A stretch of DNA of 64,000 nt from Corynebacterium oculi (GCF_001412105.1 NZ_LKST01000002.1:248001-312000), one strand, 5' to 3'; positions 1-7,884 are shown, counted from the first letter of the stretch. Notes: generated by a model from the letters alone, not told the origin. Numbers and translations: made by a program.

Positions 1-777
1 GCCGAAGAACAGGCCCGCGCTGTTGCCGAGCGTGTGCTCAAGGAAGCACGCGAGAAGGCCGAGCAAGAAGCTGAACAGATCCGCAGTGACGCACGCGAGA
101 GGGCCGAGCAAGAAGCCGAGCAGACCCTGGGCCTTGCCGAAGCGCAAGCAGACGAGCTGTTCGACCGGGCCGAAGAGACTGCGCGGTCCAAGGCGAGCGA
201 GATTACAGCCGCAGCCCGTAGCGAAGCAGAGTCGATCACTCACAAGGCCGACGAGGCCCGTAAGCAGGCCGAGCGCGACGCCGAGACGATCCGCAGCGAA
301 GCACGAGATGAGGCGGAGCGTGAGGCAGAAACGATCCGCAGTGAGGCCACGCGGGACGCTGAAAACACACGTAGCGAAGCGCGGAGCGACGCTACAGACA
401 TCCGCGATGCAGCACGCAGTGAGGCCGAGCAGGTGGCTCGTGATCGCGCAGCCCTGGACAGTGAGCGTGAAGCCTTTGACGTGGAGAAACGTGCATTCAC
501 CGAAAGTCTCGAAGCGCGCCGCGCAGCTGCAGAAGAGGAAGCAAAAATCATCATTGAGGAGGCTGTCGAGTCCCTGCAGGATATTTCCAACGTAGATCAG
601 GATTTCTTGCAGATCGAACTTGATCGTGACCCGGAGATGAAGCAGCGGTATCGCGAGACGGTCATCGACCGTACTCAGCGGGAAAGCGCTGCAGCGCGCC
701 GCCGTGCCCAGGAGCGCATCAAACAGCGCCGCCAGCAGCAACAGCAGCGTGATCGTGATGGCGGTATGGAGTTGTAG
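1..777 (+). CDS. Coiled-coil protein, 5' end outside window
   Basis: The frame is open from base 1, so this is the C-terminal 258 residues of a longer protein. Almost the whole visible part is charged Ala/Glu/Arg heptad-like sequence with a recurring unit of the type AERDAETIRSEARDE, which predicts a long continuous coiled coil. The tail is basic and Gln-rich (QRRQQQQQ). There is no signal peptide, membrane segment or catalytic motif in the visible part. It resembles the coiled-coil part of DivIVA-like or other filament-forming proteins in composition only, so I do not assign a function. It is followed by a long repeat-bearing non-coding stretch, which would suit a plasmid- or ICE-borne maintenance or structural gene; that is inference. 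Confidence 0.7.
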   Translation, partial: AEEQARAVAERVLKEAREKAEQEAEQIRSDARERAEQEAEQTLGLAEAQADELFDRAEETARSKASEITAAARSEAESITHKADEARKQAERDAETIRSEARDEAEREAETIRSEATRDAENTRSEARSDATDIRDAARSEAEQVARDRAALDSEREAFDVEKRAFTESLEARRAAAEEEAKIIIEEAVESLQDISNVDQDFLQIELDRDPEMKQRYRETVIDRTQRESAAARRRAQERIKQRRQQQQQRDRDGGMEL

Positions 778-1044
778 CGCTGCTCTCCCCTGCCCTGTAT
801 GGCCTTCTGCGAGCCGTACAGGGTGCCGTCGGCCTCGTAGGTCATCGGCGGAATGAAAACCGCTGAGATTCGGCGAAAATCGAAGAAATCTCGGCCACGC
901 TGAGCGGAGTGTCACTACGCTGCGCAGCAGATTGGCCTGTTAAGTGGCGGAGAGAGTGCGCAGCACGTCGGCGGGGGCAACGGCGCGTGTGCTGCGCAGA
1001 AGAGACGCCCGCAGAAGGGCCGGCAGAATGACGGTGTCATTCTG

Positions 1045-1191
1045 TTGCGCAGTAAAGGTGTCAATAGGATGACAAACCACTTCACTGCCCAATTCACATG
1101 TCATTAAAGTGACAGGGCATTTGATTGCGCAGTAAACGTGTCGATGAAATGGGTGCCCAATACACAGTGCAACCTACGTGTTAATGAAATG
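1045..1191. repeat. Degenerate tandem array with 40-bp period
   Basis: Two 27-bp units beginning TTGCGCAGTAAA start at 1045 and 1125, exactly 80 bp apart, and agree at 22 of 27 positions. The 3' half of the unit recurs at 1177-1191 (CGTGTTAATGAAATG, 13 of 15 to the 1137 copy). A more degenerate copy sits at 1097-1111. The half-units therefore start at 1057, 1097, 1137 and 1177, a strict 40-bp spacing. The array looks like iterons or another protein-binding array. Confidence 0.6.
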
Positions 1192-1205
1192 TCGTAGACA
1201 CTACG

Positions 1206-1261
1206 CAGTGCAGTGAATTGCGCAGCAGAAACGCCAGTAAAAGCACCGCTGCACTGCACTG
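1206..1261. repeat. Inverted repeat, 10-bp arms
   Basis: CAGTGCAGTG at 1206-1215 is perfectly complementary to CACTGCACTG at 1252-1261, with a 36-base spacer that itself contains TTGCGCAG. It directly follows the 40-bp array and may belong to the same cis-acting site. Confidence 0.55.
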
Positions 1262-1373
1262 TAAAACAGCACGGGTGATGTGCAACAAAGCGGCGTGTGA
1301 AATGCACCGTGAAATGTCAGTGCACCTAGAGCTGCACCACCGCTATTCCCCTACGACGTCCGAACGGCGCCTT

Positions 1374-2216
1374 GGTGCTGTTGCAAACTTCAGGCGGAGA
1401 GCCGTGACGACCCAGTCTTCATCCTCTGATGCTCGCTGCGGGTCGGCGTTCTCAGGCAGCCTCGAACACCCGGCTGACGATCACCGCATCCGGGTTCGGT
1501 TGCTCGTAGGCAAACATCGCGCCCTGGCCTTTCCGTAATGAGTGCATCGCTTCCATCCCTTTCAACGTCCGGTACGCCGAGGTCCGGTTTTTGAACGCCC
1601 CCCTTCGGTCCGAGGATCCGTTTCAGCCGCCCATGATCTCCTTCAATTACGTTATTGAGGTATTTCACCTGCCGGTGTTCCACGGTCTGCGGGCAGATTC
1701 CCTCTGACTTCAACTCGGCGATTGCCCTGGCCAGGGAGGGTGCTTTATCGGTGTTGATCACCCGCGGGAACCCGGTTATCGTGTTCGACCTCAGGGTCTT
1801 GGCCAGGAAACGCTTCGCTGCGGCGACATTACGCTTTGGGGACAGGTAAAAATCCAGGGTATGCCCACCCGCGGTGATGGCCCGATAGAGGTAGCACCAC
1901 TTTCCCCGACCCGGATATAGGTCTCGTCCACCCGCCAGGACCGGGCCTGCCAATCCGGGACTTGTCGGTACCACCGGGTCTGCTTGTCCAGCTCAGGAGC
2001 ATATTTCTGGACCCAGCGGTAGATGGTGCTGTGATCGACCGGTACGCCGCGTTCGGTCATCATTTCTTCCAGATCGCGGTAGCTGAGCCCGTAGCGGCAG
2101 TACCACCGGACCGCCCACAGGATGATTTCACGGGGGAAATGACGACCGGAGAAGATGCCCATGGCTGTGATTATTTCACGCAGGTCTTCCTGTCGCCCGA
2201 ACTTTGCAACAGCACC
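1374..2216 (-). mobile_element. IS6-family insertion sequence, decayed
   Basis: The ends are matching terminal inverted repeats: GGTGCTGTTGCAAACTT at 1374 and, on the opposite strand, GGTGCTGTTGCAAAGT ending at 2216. The GTTGCAAA core is typical of IS6/IS26-type ends. The 843-bp length suits the family. The 8 bp on either side (GGCGCCTT and CTTTTGGC) differ, so there is no intact target duplication. That is common for IS6 copies that moved by cointegrate formation or took part in recombination. It sits next to merR and may have helped recruit the mercury cluster. Confidence 0.85.
1452..2162 (-). pseudogene. IS6-family DDE transposase, frameshifted
   Basis: The N-terminal part reads MGIFSGRHFPREI... 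with the helix-turn-helix region (LSYRDLEEMM...HSTIYRW) and the first catalytic Asp in WRVDETYIRV. Just after that the frame shifts near 1900, and the core continues in another frame with INTDKAPSLA (second Asp) and NNVIEGDHGRLK (Glu). A second shift near 1600 moves the C terminus, ending in SRVFEAA, to another frame. All three DDE residues are still encoded but no single frame covers them, so the transposase is probably inactive unless these are sequencing errors. Confidence 0.85.
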
Positions 2217-2249
2217 CTTTTGGCGGTCCAGGAGGTGTGCCCAATTGGA

Positions 2250-2639
2250 TTACAAGTACCTACACACTTGATCGGTGCTGCACGTTTCAGGGTCCGGGTG
2301 TGCGGCGTCCTGTCTGAGGTCCGCGATAGTGTCGCGCAGCACGGAGAGCTGCGCGATCTGCTGCTCGATCTCAGCGAGGCGCACGTCAAGCAGGTCGCGC
2401 ACGTGCTCGCAGGGCGCCTGGCCGCCGTCGCGGATGTCGAGGATCTGGCGGATCTGGGCGAGGGTCAGCCCGGCGGCCTGGCCCCGGTGGATGAACCCGA
2501 CCCGACCCACGGCATCCTCGGCGTAGTCCCGATAGCCGGAGGCCAATCGCTCGGCCGGAGGGAGCAGCCCCGACTCCTCGTAGAACCGCAGGGTCTTGGT
2601 CGTGGTTCCGGTTGCTTCCGCAAGCTGTCCGATCCTCAT
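2250..2639 (-). CDS. merR: MerR-family mercury-responsive regulator
   Basis: A 129-residue MerR protein. The winged helix-turn-helix is at residues 1-70 (MRIGQLAEATGTTTKTLRFYEE...), followed by the antiparallel dimerisation helix. Three cysteines suit metal sensing: APCEHVRDLL at the start of the helix, and the pair in ETCSTDQVC near the C terminus. That pair is closer together than in the classical Tn501 MerR. The ATG at 2639 is chosen because it aligns with the family start. The gene is divergent from merA across a typical MerR operator. It should repress and, with Hg(II), activate the merA operon by untwisting the long promoter spacer. Mercury rather than another metal is inferred from the neighbouring merA and merB. 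Confidence 0.9.
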   Translation of the reverse strand: MRIGQLAEATGTTTKTLRFYEESGLLPPAERLASGYRDYAEDAVGRVGFIHRGQAAGLTLAQIRQILDIRDGGQAPCEHVRDLLDVRLAEIEQQIAQLSVLRDTIADLRQDAAHPDPETCSTDQVCRYL

Positions 2640-2672
2640 GTTCGCCGATTCCCCTTCCAATGGCCACCACAC

Positions 2673-2704
2673 TTGACCTTCCATTGTACTGGAAGGTTCA
2701 CAAT
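2673..2704 (+). promoter_or_regulatory. MerR operator and merA promoter
   Basis: A -35 TTGACC (2673-2678) and a -10-like CACAAT (2699-2704) are separated by 20 bp, the over-long spacer typical of MerR-activated promoters. Inside the spacer lies a perfect dyad, ACCTTCCA TTGTAC TGGAAGGT, at 2676-2697. This is the expected layout for a mercury-inducible divergent promoter. Confidence 0.88.
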
Positions 2705-2747
2705 GGTTCCATAGGAACTTTTGAACCACAGGGAAGAGACATCTGGA

Positions 2748-4172
2748 ATGACAAACGAAAAGTTCGATCTGGCGATTATTGGTTCCGGCGGCGGAGCGTT
2801 TGCGGCCGCGATCCGGGCCACCGGGCTGGGCAAGCGCGTCGTGATGGTGGAGCGCGGCACCGTGGGCGGGACATGCGTGAACACGGGCTGCGTCCCGTCG
2901 AAGGCGCTCCTGGCTGCCGCGGAGGCCCGCCACGTGGCGTTGGATTCGGCCCGCTTCCCTGGGGTGGCGGCCTCGGCGGGCCCGGTGGACATGCCGGCCC
3001 TGATTCAGGGCAAGGCCGCGCTGGTTGAAAGCATGCGCACGGAGAAGTACGTCGATCTGGCCGCGGACTACGGGTGGACGATGATCTCGGGGGACGCGTC
3101 GTTCACCGGAACCCAGGACGCACCGCTGCTCCGGGTGATCTCCCCGGATGGTGCAGTGAGAACGATCGAGGCCGGGCACTACCTCGTGGCCACTGGCTCC
3201 GCACCCTACGTGCCCCCCGTTCCCGGACTGGCCGAGGCCGGGTACCTGACCTCGACGACGGCGATGGAACTGGACGAGGTGCCCGAATCAATGCTGATCC
3301 TGGGCGGAGGCTATGTTGCCCTGGAGATGGCACAGCTTTTCTCCCGGCTTGGCTCCCGGGTGACCATGCTGGTCCGTTCCCGGTTGGCCTCGCAGGAGGA
3401 ACCGGAGGCATCCAAGGCGTTGGCGGGGGTGTTCGCCGACGAGGGGATCCGGGTGGTCCGGCGGGCCATGGCCGACTCCGTGGCCTCCGGCCCGGACGGG
3501 GTCTCGGTGACGGCAAACGTGGCCGGGGGCGAGGAGGTGTTCCGCGCTTCCCACATCCTCGTGGCACTGGGCCGCCGCCCGGTGACCGAGGGACTGGACC
3601 TTGACGCCGTCGGGGTGAAGACCGGCGCATCCGGCGAGATCGTGGTCGATTCCCGCCTGGCCACGTCCAACCCGCGGGTTTGGGCCGCCGGGGACGCGAC
3701 CGGCCATCGGGAGTTCGTTTACGTCGCAGCGGCCCACGGCGCCCTAGCCGTGGACAATGCGTTCACCGATACCCTGGCCGAGGTCGACTACCGGCACCTG
3801 CCCCGGGTCACCTTCACCAGTCCCGCCATCGGGGCGGTCGGGATGACGGAAAAGGAAGCTGTCGCCGCCGGGATCAGCTGCGAGTGCCGGGTCCTCCCCC
3901 TGGAGTACGTGCCGCGAGCCGTGGTCAACCGCGACACCCGCGGCTTCATCAAGGTTGTCGCGGACCGCGACACCGGACGGATCCTGGGCCTCTCCGCGGT
4001 GGCCAAGGACGCCGGGGAGATCGCCGCCGCCGGCGTCTACATCCTCGAAGCGGGCATGACCACCGCGCAGGTCGCCGCCGCCTGGAGCCCCTACCTGACG
4101 ATGGCCGAGGGCATCAGGATCGCCGCCAAGGCCTTCAACACCGACGTCTCCAAGCTCTCCTGCTGCGCCTGA
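2748..4172 (+). CDS. merA: Mercuric reductase
   Basis: A 474-residue flavin disulfide reductase that reduces Hg(II) to volatile Hg(0) with NADPH in the cytoplasm. Visible motifs are the FAD-binding IIGSGGGAFAAA near residue 10, the redox-active pair in GGTCVNTGCVPSK, the NAD(P)H-binding ILGGGYVALE, the second FAD motif in RVWAAGDATGHREFVY, and the C-terminal vicinal cysteines in KLSCCA, which bind Hg(II) at the active site. There is no N-terminal HMA (NmerA) domain. The ATG at 2748 is preferred over an upstream TTG because the FAD domain begins right after it. It is the first gene of a merA-merB-merF-like-thioredoxin-ccdA operon. Confidence 0.95.
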   Translation: MTNEKFDLAIIGSGGGAFAAAIRATGLGKRVVMVERGTVGGTCVNTGCVPSKALLAAAEARHVALDSARFPGVAASAGPVDMPALIQGKAALVESMRTEKYVDLAADYGWTMISGDASFTGTQDAPLLRVISPDGAVRTIEAGHYLVATGSAPYVPPVPGLAEAGYLTSTTAMELDEVPESMLILGGGYVALEMAQLFSRLGSRVTMLVRSRLASQEEPEASKALAGVFADEGIRVVRRAMADSVASGPDGVSVTANVAGGEEVFRASHILVALGRRPVTEGLDLDAVGVKTGASGEIVVDSRLATSNPRVWAAGDATGHREFVYVAAAHGALAVDNAFTDTLAEVDYRHLPRVTFTSPAIGAVGMTEKEAVAAGISCECRVLPLEYVPRAVVNRDTRGFIKVVADRDTGRILGLSAVAKDAGEIAAAGVYILEAGMTTAQVAAAWSPYLTMAEGIRIAAKAFNTDVSKLSCCA

Positions 4173-4206
4173 GCTGCAGCCCCCACTACCGAAGCAAAGG
4201 AATGCC

Positions 4207-4860
4207 ATGACCGCCACCGACCAGGCCCTCACCTATCTGTTGTCCCCCGCGCGCTCCGGAATAGACCCGGAATTGTTCGTGCCGCTGCTGCGGCTCCTGG
4301 CCGAGGGCGAGCCCGTCACGGTCGCCGAACTGGCCACCGCCAGTGGCCGGAGCGAAGACACGGTCCGGCAGGGACTGGCCGCCGTCCCGGACACCGAGTA
4401 CGACGACGAGGGCCGCATCATCGGCCTGGCCCTGACGATGCGGCCCACCCCGCATCGCTTCACCCTGGCCGGGGAACAGCTCTACACCTGGTGCGCCCTG
4501 GACACCCTCTTCTTCCCGGCCCTGATCGGGAAGGCCGCAACCATTGAGTCGACCTCCCCGGGTAGCGGGACCCTCATCCGGGTGATGACGGGCGCGGACG
4601 GCACGGTGACCTCCGTGCAGCCGGCCACCGCCGTCGTGTCCATCATCAGCCACCCGGGCACGGGGCCGGTGCGGTCATCGTTCTGCAACCAGGTCCACTA
4701 CTTCGCCTCCCGCGAGGACGCCCAGCCGTGGTTGGATTCCCATCCCGACGGCGAAGTCCTGGACATCGAGGCGGCACACCGGGCCGGTGCCGCCATGGCC
4801 TCCGCCCTCCTCGCCGCGGCCGCCACGCGGGCCCCCGCGGCGCAGGACTCCTGCTGCTGA
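4207..4860 (+). CDS. merB: Organomercurial lyase
   Basis: A 217-residue alkylmercury lyase that cleaves the carbon-mercury bond and passes Hg(II) to MerA. The family's catalytic residues are present: Cys and Asp in YTWCALDTLFFP, and the second Cys in SSFCNQVHYF. An N-terminal winged-helix-like segment (VTVAELATASGRSEDTV) is normal for MerB. The protein ends in DSCC, an extra vicinal Cys pair outside the catalytic core. The ATG is preceded by an AAAGGA-type ribosome-binding site 34 bases after merA. With merB the cluster should give broad-spectrum resistance to organic and inorganic mercury. Confidence 0.95.
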   Translation: MTATDQALTYLLSPARSGIDPELFVPLLRLLAEGEPVTVAELATASGRSEDTVRQGLAAVPDTEYDDEGRIIGLALTMRPTPHRFTLAGEQLYTWCALDTLFFPALIGKAATIESTSPGSGTLIRVMTGADGTVTSVQPATAVVSIISHPGTGPVRSSFCNQVHYFASREDAQPWLDSHPDGEVLDIEAAHRAGAAMASALLAAAATRAPAAQDSCC

Positions 4861-4878
4861 GCTTTAAAAGGACATGAC

Positions 4879-5202
4879 ATGACCCAGCACCCAGAACAGC
4901 CAGACATCGGCCATCAACCCGTCCGGCAGACCGGTCGCCCCGGGCGATACCACACACTGGCCGCAGGAATCGGCATAGCAGCGGCCATGATCCTGTGCTG
5001 CGCAGGACCCATCCTCATCGCCGCCGGAGCCCTCGGCGCGATCGCCGGATTCTTCTCAAATCCCCTCGTGTTACTCGCGGCCGCCACGGTGCTCCTGGCC
5101 GGGATCATCGCCGTCACCAGGCAGCGAAAACGCCGCAGGACCGACGACTGCTGCCCTCCCGCATCCCCCGAGCACCACCGCACCGACCACGGCACCGCCT
5201 GA
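4879..5202 (+). CDS. MerF/MerT-like small mercury transporter
   Basis: A 107-residue membrane protein with two predicted transmembrane helices, at about residues 27-60 and 62-80. The first helix contains a vicinal cysteine pair (MILCCAGPILIAAG) and the cytoplasmic tail a second pair (RRTDDCCPP). Two helices with paired cysteines in helix 1 and in the cytoplasmic part is the architecture of MerF-type mercuric ion uptake proteins, which deliver Hg(II) to MerA. It lies 18 bases after merB in the same operon. Subfamily (MerF, MerT-like or another actinobacterial form) is uncertain. Confidence 0.75.
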   Translation: MTQHPEQPDIGHQPVRQTGRPGRYHTLAAGIGIAAAMILCCAGPILIAAGALGAIAGFFSNPLVLLAAATVLLAGIIAVTRQRKRRRTDDCCPPASPEHHRTDHGTA

Positions 5203-5240
5203 GTCCCCATCCCCATTCCTGGAAGGAACCACCAGACACC

Positions 5241-5804
5241 ATGACATACCCGAGATCCCGCCGTTCTCTGTCCGTTCCCCGGCCCAGGCACCTCGCCTCC
5301 GCCCTGTTTCTGGCAGCGGTCATGGCACTGACAACCGCCTGCGCCAGCACACCGAGCGGCCCATCGGCCGCGCCAGGCGGTTCGTCGCCCGACGCGGCCG
5401 GTGCCGTTGCTGTTACGGTCTCCGACATTGACGGCACTACCCGGACCATCCCGGACGGTAAGCCCGCAGCACTGTTCTTCTTCTCTGCCGGATGCGGTGA
5501 GTGTGTGGAAGGGGCCGATTCCCTGAACAAGGCCTCCACGGCCCTGGGAAGCTCGGCCGACTACCTCCTGGTGGACGTGGACCCCCGAGAACCGAAGGAG
5601 ACCATCAACGGATTCCGCGATTACATCAAGGCCCCTGAGCTCCCTGCCGTCATCGACACCGAGGCCACACTGACCACCCGGTACAAGGTCACCTCCATAA
5701 GCACCCTGGTGGTGGTCGACGCGAAGGGCGACGTTACCTTCCGGGCCACCGACCCGTCTGCGGAAAAGATCCAAGAAGAACTCACCAAGGCCGGTGCCCA
5801 ATGA
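5241..5804 (+). CDS. Thioredoxin-like lipoprotein of the mer operon
   Basis: A 187-residue secreted lipoprotein: a basic N terminus, a hydrophobic stretch and the lipobox LTTACAS. After a Ser/Pro/Gly-rich linker comes a TlpA-like thioredoxin fold with the redox pair in FFSAGCGECVEG. The ATG has a GGAAGGA ribosome-binding site. It overlaps the following CcdA-like gene by four bases, so the pair is probably co-translated and functions together: CcdA passes electrons through the membrane to the extracytoplasmic thioredoxin. In this setting it may keep surface mercury-binding thiols reduced or bind Hg(II) itself; that is inference. Confidence 0.8.
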   Translation: MTYPRSRRSLSVPRPRHLASALFLAAVMALTTACASTPSGPSAAPGGSSPDAAGAVAVTVSDIDGTTRTIPDGKPAALFFFSAGCGECVEGADSLNKASTALGSSADYLLVDVDPREPKETINGFRDYIKAPELPAVIDTEATLTTRYKVTSISTLVVVDAKGDVTFRATDPSAEKIQEELTKAGAQ

Positions 5805-6757
5805 CAGCCCTGCTTGCCCTGGCCTTCGCCGCTGGAATGATTGCCCCGGTCAATCCCTGCGGTTTCGCCCTCCTGCCCGCCTGGATAGCCCAGACCATCG
5901 GGGACGCCCGGACGCGCCCGCTCGCGCTGCGTCTGGCCCACGGGCTCCGGGCCGGGCTCGCGCTCAGCCTCGGCTTCGCCGGGACCCTGGCAGCCTTCGG
6001 GCTGATCGTCAGCGCGGGCGCCAGGACCCTGATCAGCGCAGCGCCCTGGCTGGGAATGGCCACCGGGGTGATCCTTCTCCTGCTGGGCCTGGCCATGCTC
6101 ACCGGACTCACACCACGGCTCCGTCTGCCGGCCTGGGCCACGAAACCCCGCACACAAGAAGCCGCAGGGGCAGGTCACAAAACCGGGCGCATGGTGGCCT
6201 TCGGGATCGGATACGCCGCAGCATCCCTCGGCTGCACCCTCGGGGTGCTCCTGGCCGTGATCGCCCAAGCCCAGGCCGTCGCCAGCTACGCCGGGCTGCT
6301 CGCGGTCTTCGCCGCCTACGCCGCAGGCTCGGCCACTGTCCTGATGCTCGTTTCGGCAGGCACGGCCATCGCCGGGGCCGCCCTCGGGCGAAGAATCACC
6401 GGCCTGGCCAAGCACAGCAACCGCATCACCGCCTTCATCCTCACCATAACCGGCGCCTACCTCAGCTGGTATTGGTATCCCGCCGCCACCGGCGGAACCG
6501 CACAGGCCAACAGCCTCGCCGTATGGTCAGCCGCCGCCAGCGCCTGGATCAGCGACAACAGCACCCTGATCGCAGCCCTCGCCGCAGCCGTGGTGCTCGC
6601 ATCGGCATTGGCCGTCCTCAACCGGCGCAGGAGACTGCGCATCAGACAGGGAACGCCGCCCACAGGCGAGGGCCCCGGGCAAAGCGGGGAACCCGACTGC
6701 TGCACACCAACTCCGGACAACAACTCGACCGAGGACCGGCCAGGCACGATCCCGTAG
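5801..6757 (+). CDS. CcdA/DsbD-like membrane thiol transporter
   Basis: A 318-residue polytopic membrane protein of the CcdA/DsbD family with about six core helices plus a C-terminal helix (residues 250-270). The two conserved redox cysteines are in APVNPCGFALLP and AASLGCTLGVLL. A soluble tail after residue 270 carries yet another vicinal pair (EPDCCTP). It is the last gene of the mer operon and overlaps the thioredoxin-like lipoprotein gene. CcdA-like genes are known in some Gram-positive mer operons. The likely job is electron export to that lipoprotein. Confidence 0.82.
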   Translation: MTALLALAFAAGMIAPVNPCGFALLPAWIAQTIGDARTRPLALRLAHGLRAGLALSLGFAGTLAAFGLIVSAGARTLISAAPWLGMATGVILLLLGLAMLTGLTPRLRLPAWATKPRTQEAAGAGHKTGRMVAFGIGYAAASLGCTLGVLLAVIAQAQAVASYAGLLAVFAAYAAGSATVLMLVSAGTAIAGAALGRRITGLAKHSNRITAFILTITGAYLSWYWYPAATGGTAQANSLAVWSAAASAWISDNSTLIAALAAAVVLASALAVLNRRRRLRIRQGTPPTGEGPGQSGEPDCCTPTPDNNSTEDRPGTIP

Positions 6758-7066
6758 CTGGCCGAGGACTCCCAAAAAGCAAGGGGGAGAGGGAACCTTG
6801 CCCATCTTCTGGCAAACGAGGCGCCCGCCTATCAGGACAGGTTGGTACAGCGGCATCAGGCCGGAAGTCAATTCGTGCAGAGGGCTTCGGGCAATCCGTC
6901 AGGAGCCCTCTGTACCGCCCCCGCAATGACGGGAACGTCAGTGTGGTGGACTTCGGAAAGCCACAGTGACACCCACTAGTTGTACTCGACCGTGCTGTTG
7001 GGTTTTGTTCAGTTGGGTATGGCCGTGAAAGAGCTGGATCAACACCGTGAAATAGTTGAAAAAATA
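6758..7066. other. Non-coding stretch between mer operon and ssb
   Basis: I see no supported gene. An inverted repeat with 9-bp arms (CAGAGGGCT / AGCCCTCTG, 6878-6912) could be a transcription stop for the mer operon, though no T-run follows. The sequence may hold remnants of the far end of the mercury transposon, but I could not identify a terminal repeat. Confidence 0.4.
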
Positions 7067-7090
7067 ACCCCGCAGGTTTCCCTGCGGGGT
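7067..7090 (-). terminator. Terminator after ssb
   Basis: A 10-bp perfect stem, ACCCCGCAGG / CCTGCGGGGT, with a TTTC loop. Read on the minus strand it is followed by TTATTTTTTC, a good intrinsic terminator for ssb. Confidence 0.85.
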
Positions 7091-7097
7091 GTCGTTG

Positions 7098-7529
7098 TTA
7101 GAACGGTGCTTCGTCGTTGTCGGCGTCAGCGCCAGCCAGGGCGGCGTTCGCCGCCTCGCCTCCGCGACGGGCTGCGCGCGCAGCGGACTCTTTCTTGGAG
7201 TCGATCAGCTGCACGGTGTCGATACGGGCGACCAGCGGGTAGTGCTTCACACCGTCCTTGTCGGTGTAGACGTCGGTTTTCAGCGAGTAGCTCACCGCAA
7301 CGCGATCGCCGGAGCCGACGCAGCCGAACACGCCGGGGTTCTTAGCGTCCCGGACGTAGCCGGTCAGCTCCACGATCTCGCTTTCCACCTTGCCGGTGTT
7401 CTTGTTCTTGAAGGTGTTGCGCGCATAGACGTTGAGCTTCACCGTCGCACCGCCGTTTGCGTGCTCAAAGATCTTCGGCTCGCGTGCTGCGTTGCCAACG
7501 ATGGTGCCGGAGTTGAAGGGATTAGACAT
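7098..7529 (-). CDS. ssb: Element-borne single-stranded DNA-binding protein
   Basis: A 143-residue SSB with an N-terminal OB fold (GTIVGNAAREPKIF... VKLNVYARN) and the acidic C-terminal tip DNDEAPF that recruits replication and repair partners. It is shorter and more divergent than a housekeeping actinobacterial SSB, as is usual for plasmid or ICE copies that protect single-stranded DNA during replication or transfer. The ATG has a clear AAGGAG ribosome-binding site, and a strong terminator follows the gene. The base composition is less GC-rich than the mer cluster next door, indicating a separate origin. Confidence 0.85.
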   Translation of the reverse strand: MSNPFNSGTIVGNAAREPKIFEHANGGATVKLNVYARNTFKNKNTGKVESEIVELTGYVRDAKNPGVFGCVGSGDRVAVSYSLKTDVYTDKDGVKHYPLVARIDTVQLIDSKKESAARAARRGGEAANAALAGADADNDEAPF

Positions 7530-7611
7530 GAGTTTTCTCCTTATGAGTGAGTGTGTAATTGTCTTTCAATTGTGTGTTTGAGCAGCGGCTTTGCTGCTGC
7601 TGTAAGTGCTG

Positions 7612-7755
7612 TTAGAGCACGGCCCAGGGCAGATGTGCCCCTGCCGCTTCCAGGTCGCGTAGCTCTTGGGTCGCACCAGGATCGGCGTCCTCGCCGTCCA
7701 TACCGTCGCTCATCAGGTAGAGCAGCTCTAGGTCTTCGTTCGCGTAGTTCAGCAT
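7612..7755 (-). CDS. 47-residue acidic protein of unknown function
   Basis: A small ORF, MLNYANEDLELLYLM... ending in AHLPWAVL. It has a strong AGGAGG ribosome-binding site at the right distance from the ATG at 7755. It lies in the otherwise empty interval between the DUF4192 gene and ssb on the same strand. The composition is acidic (many Asp/Glu) with no membrane segment. I recognise no family. The ribosome-binding site, position and codon pattern make it a plausible real gene. Confidence 0.55.
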   Translation of the reverse strand: MLNYANEDLELLYLMSDGMDGEDADPGATQELRDLEAAGAHLPWAVL

Positions 7756-7884
7756 GGTGTGCCTCCTGTTGTGGAATCGGATCTTCAATCCGCTTTTTGG
7801 AGACAGCTCTGCTGTCGGGACGCTTCTCCCCTGCTAGTAGAAGATGAATGTCTTTCCTGGTCACGGCGTGGGTAGAAAAGAAAA

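Larger units (their letters stand above)
778..1373. other. Repeat-rich non-coding stretch upstream of IS6
   Basis: No convincing gene is present. The segment is crowded with short repeats. TGCGCAG occurs repeatedly (near 921, 993, 1046, 1126, 1219). Small inverted repeats are built from TGTCA/TGACA, for example AATGACGGTGTCATT at 1027-1041. A 40-bp periodic array spans 1045-1191. This organisation suits a replication, partition or transfer site of a mobile element, but nothing here identifies which. Confidence 0.6.

Noticed and set aside
240..590. Open frame antisense to the coiled-coil gene
   Set aside because: Low-complexity Ala/Ser/Arg sequence that is the mirror of the coiled-coil codon pattern, without a ribosome-binding site.
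1366..2224. 8-bp target-site duplication around the IS6 copy
   Set aside because: The flanking octamers GGCGCCTT and CTTTTGGC do not match.
6878..6912. Possible terminal repeat of a mercury transposon
   Set aside because: The 9-bp inverted repeat does not match Tn3-type or IS6 ends and has no partner on the other side of the mer cluster.
5794..6969. Long plus-strand frame across the CcdA-like gene
   Set aside because: Arg/Pro/Gly-rich shadow of the CcdA frame in GC-rich DNA, with no family motifs.
7089..7550. Plus-strand frame opposite ssb
   Set aside because: It is the complement of a clear SSB with its own ribosome-binding site and terminator.
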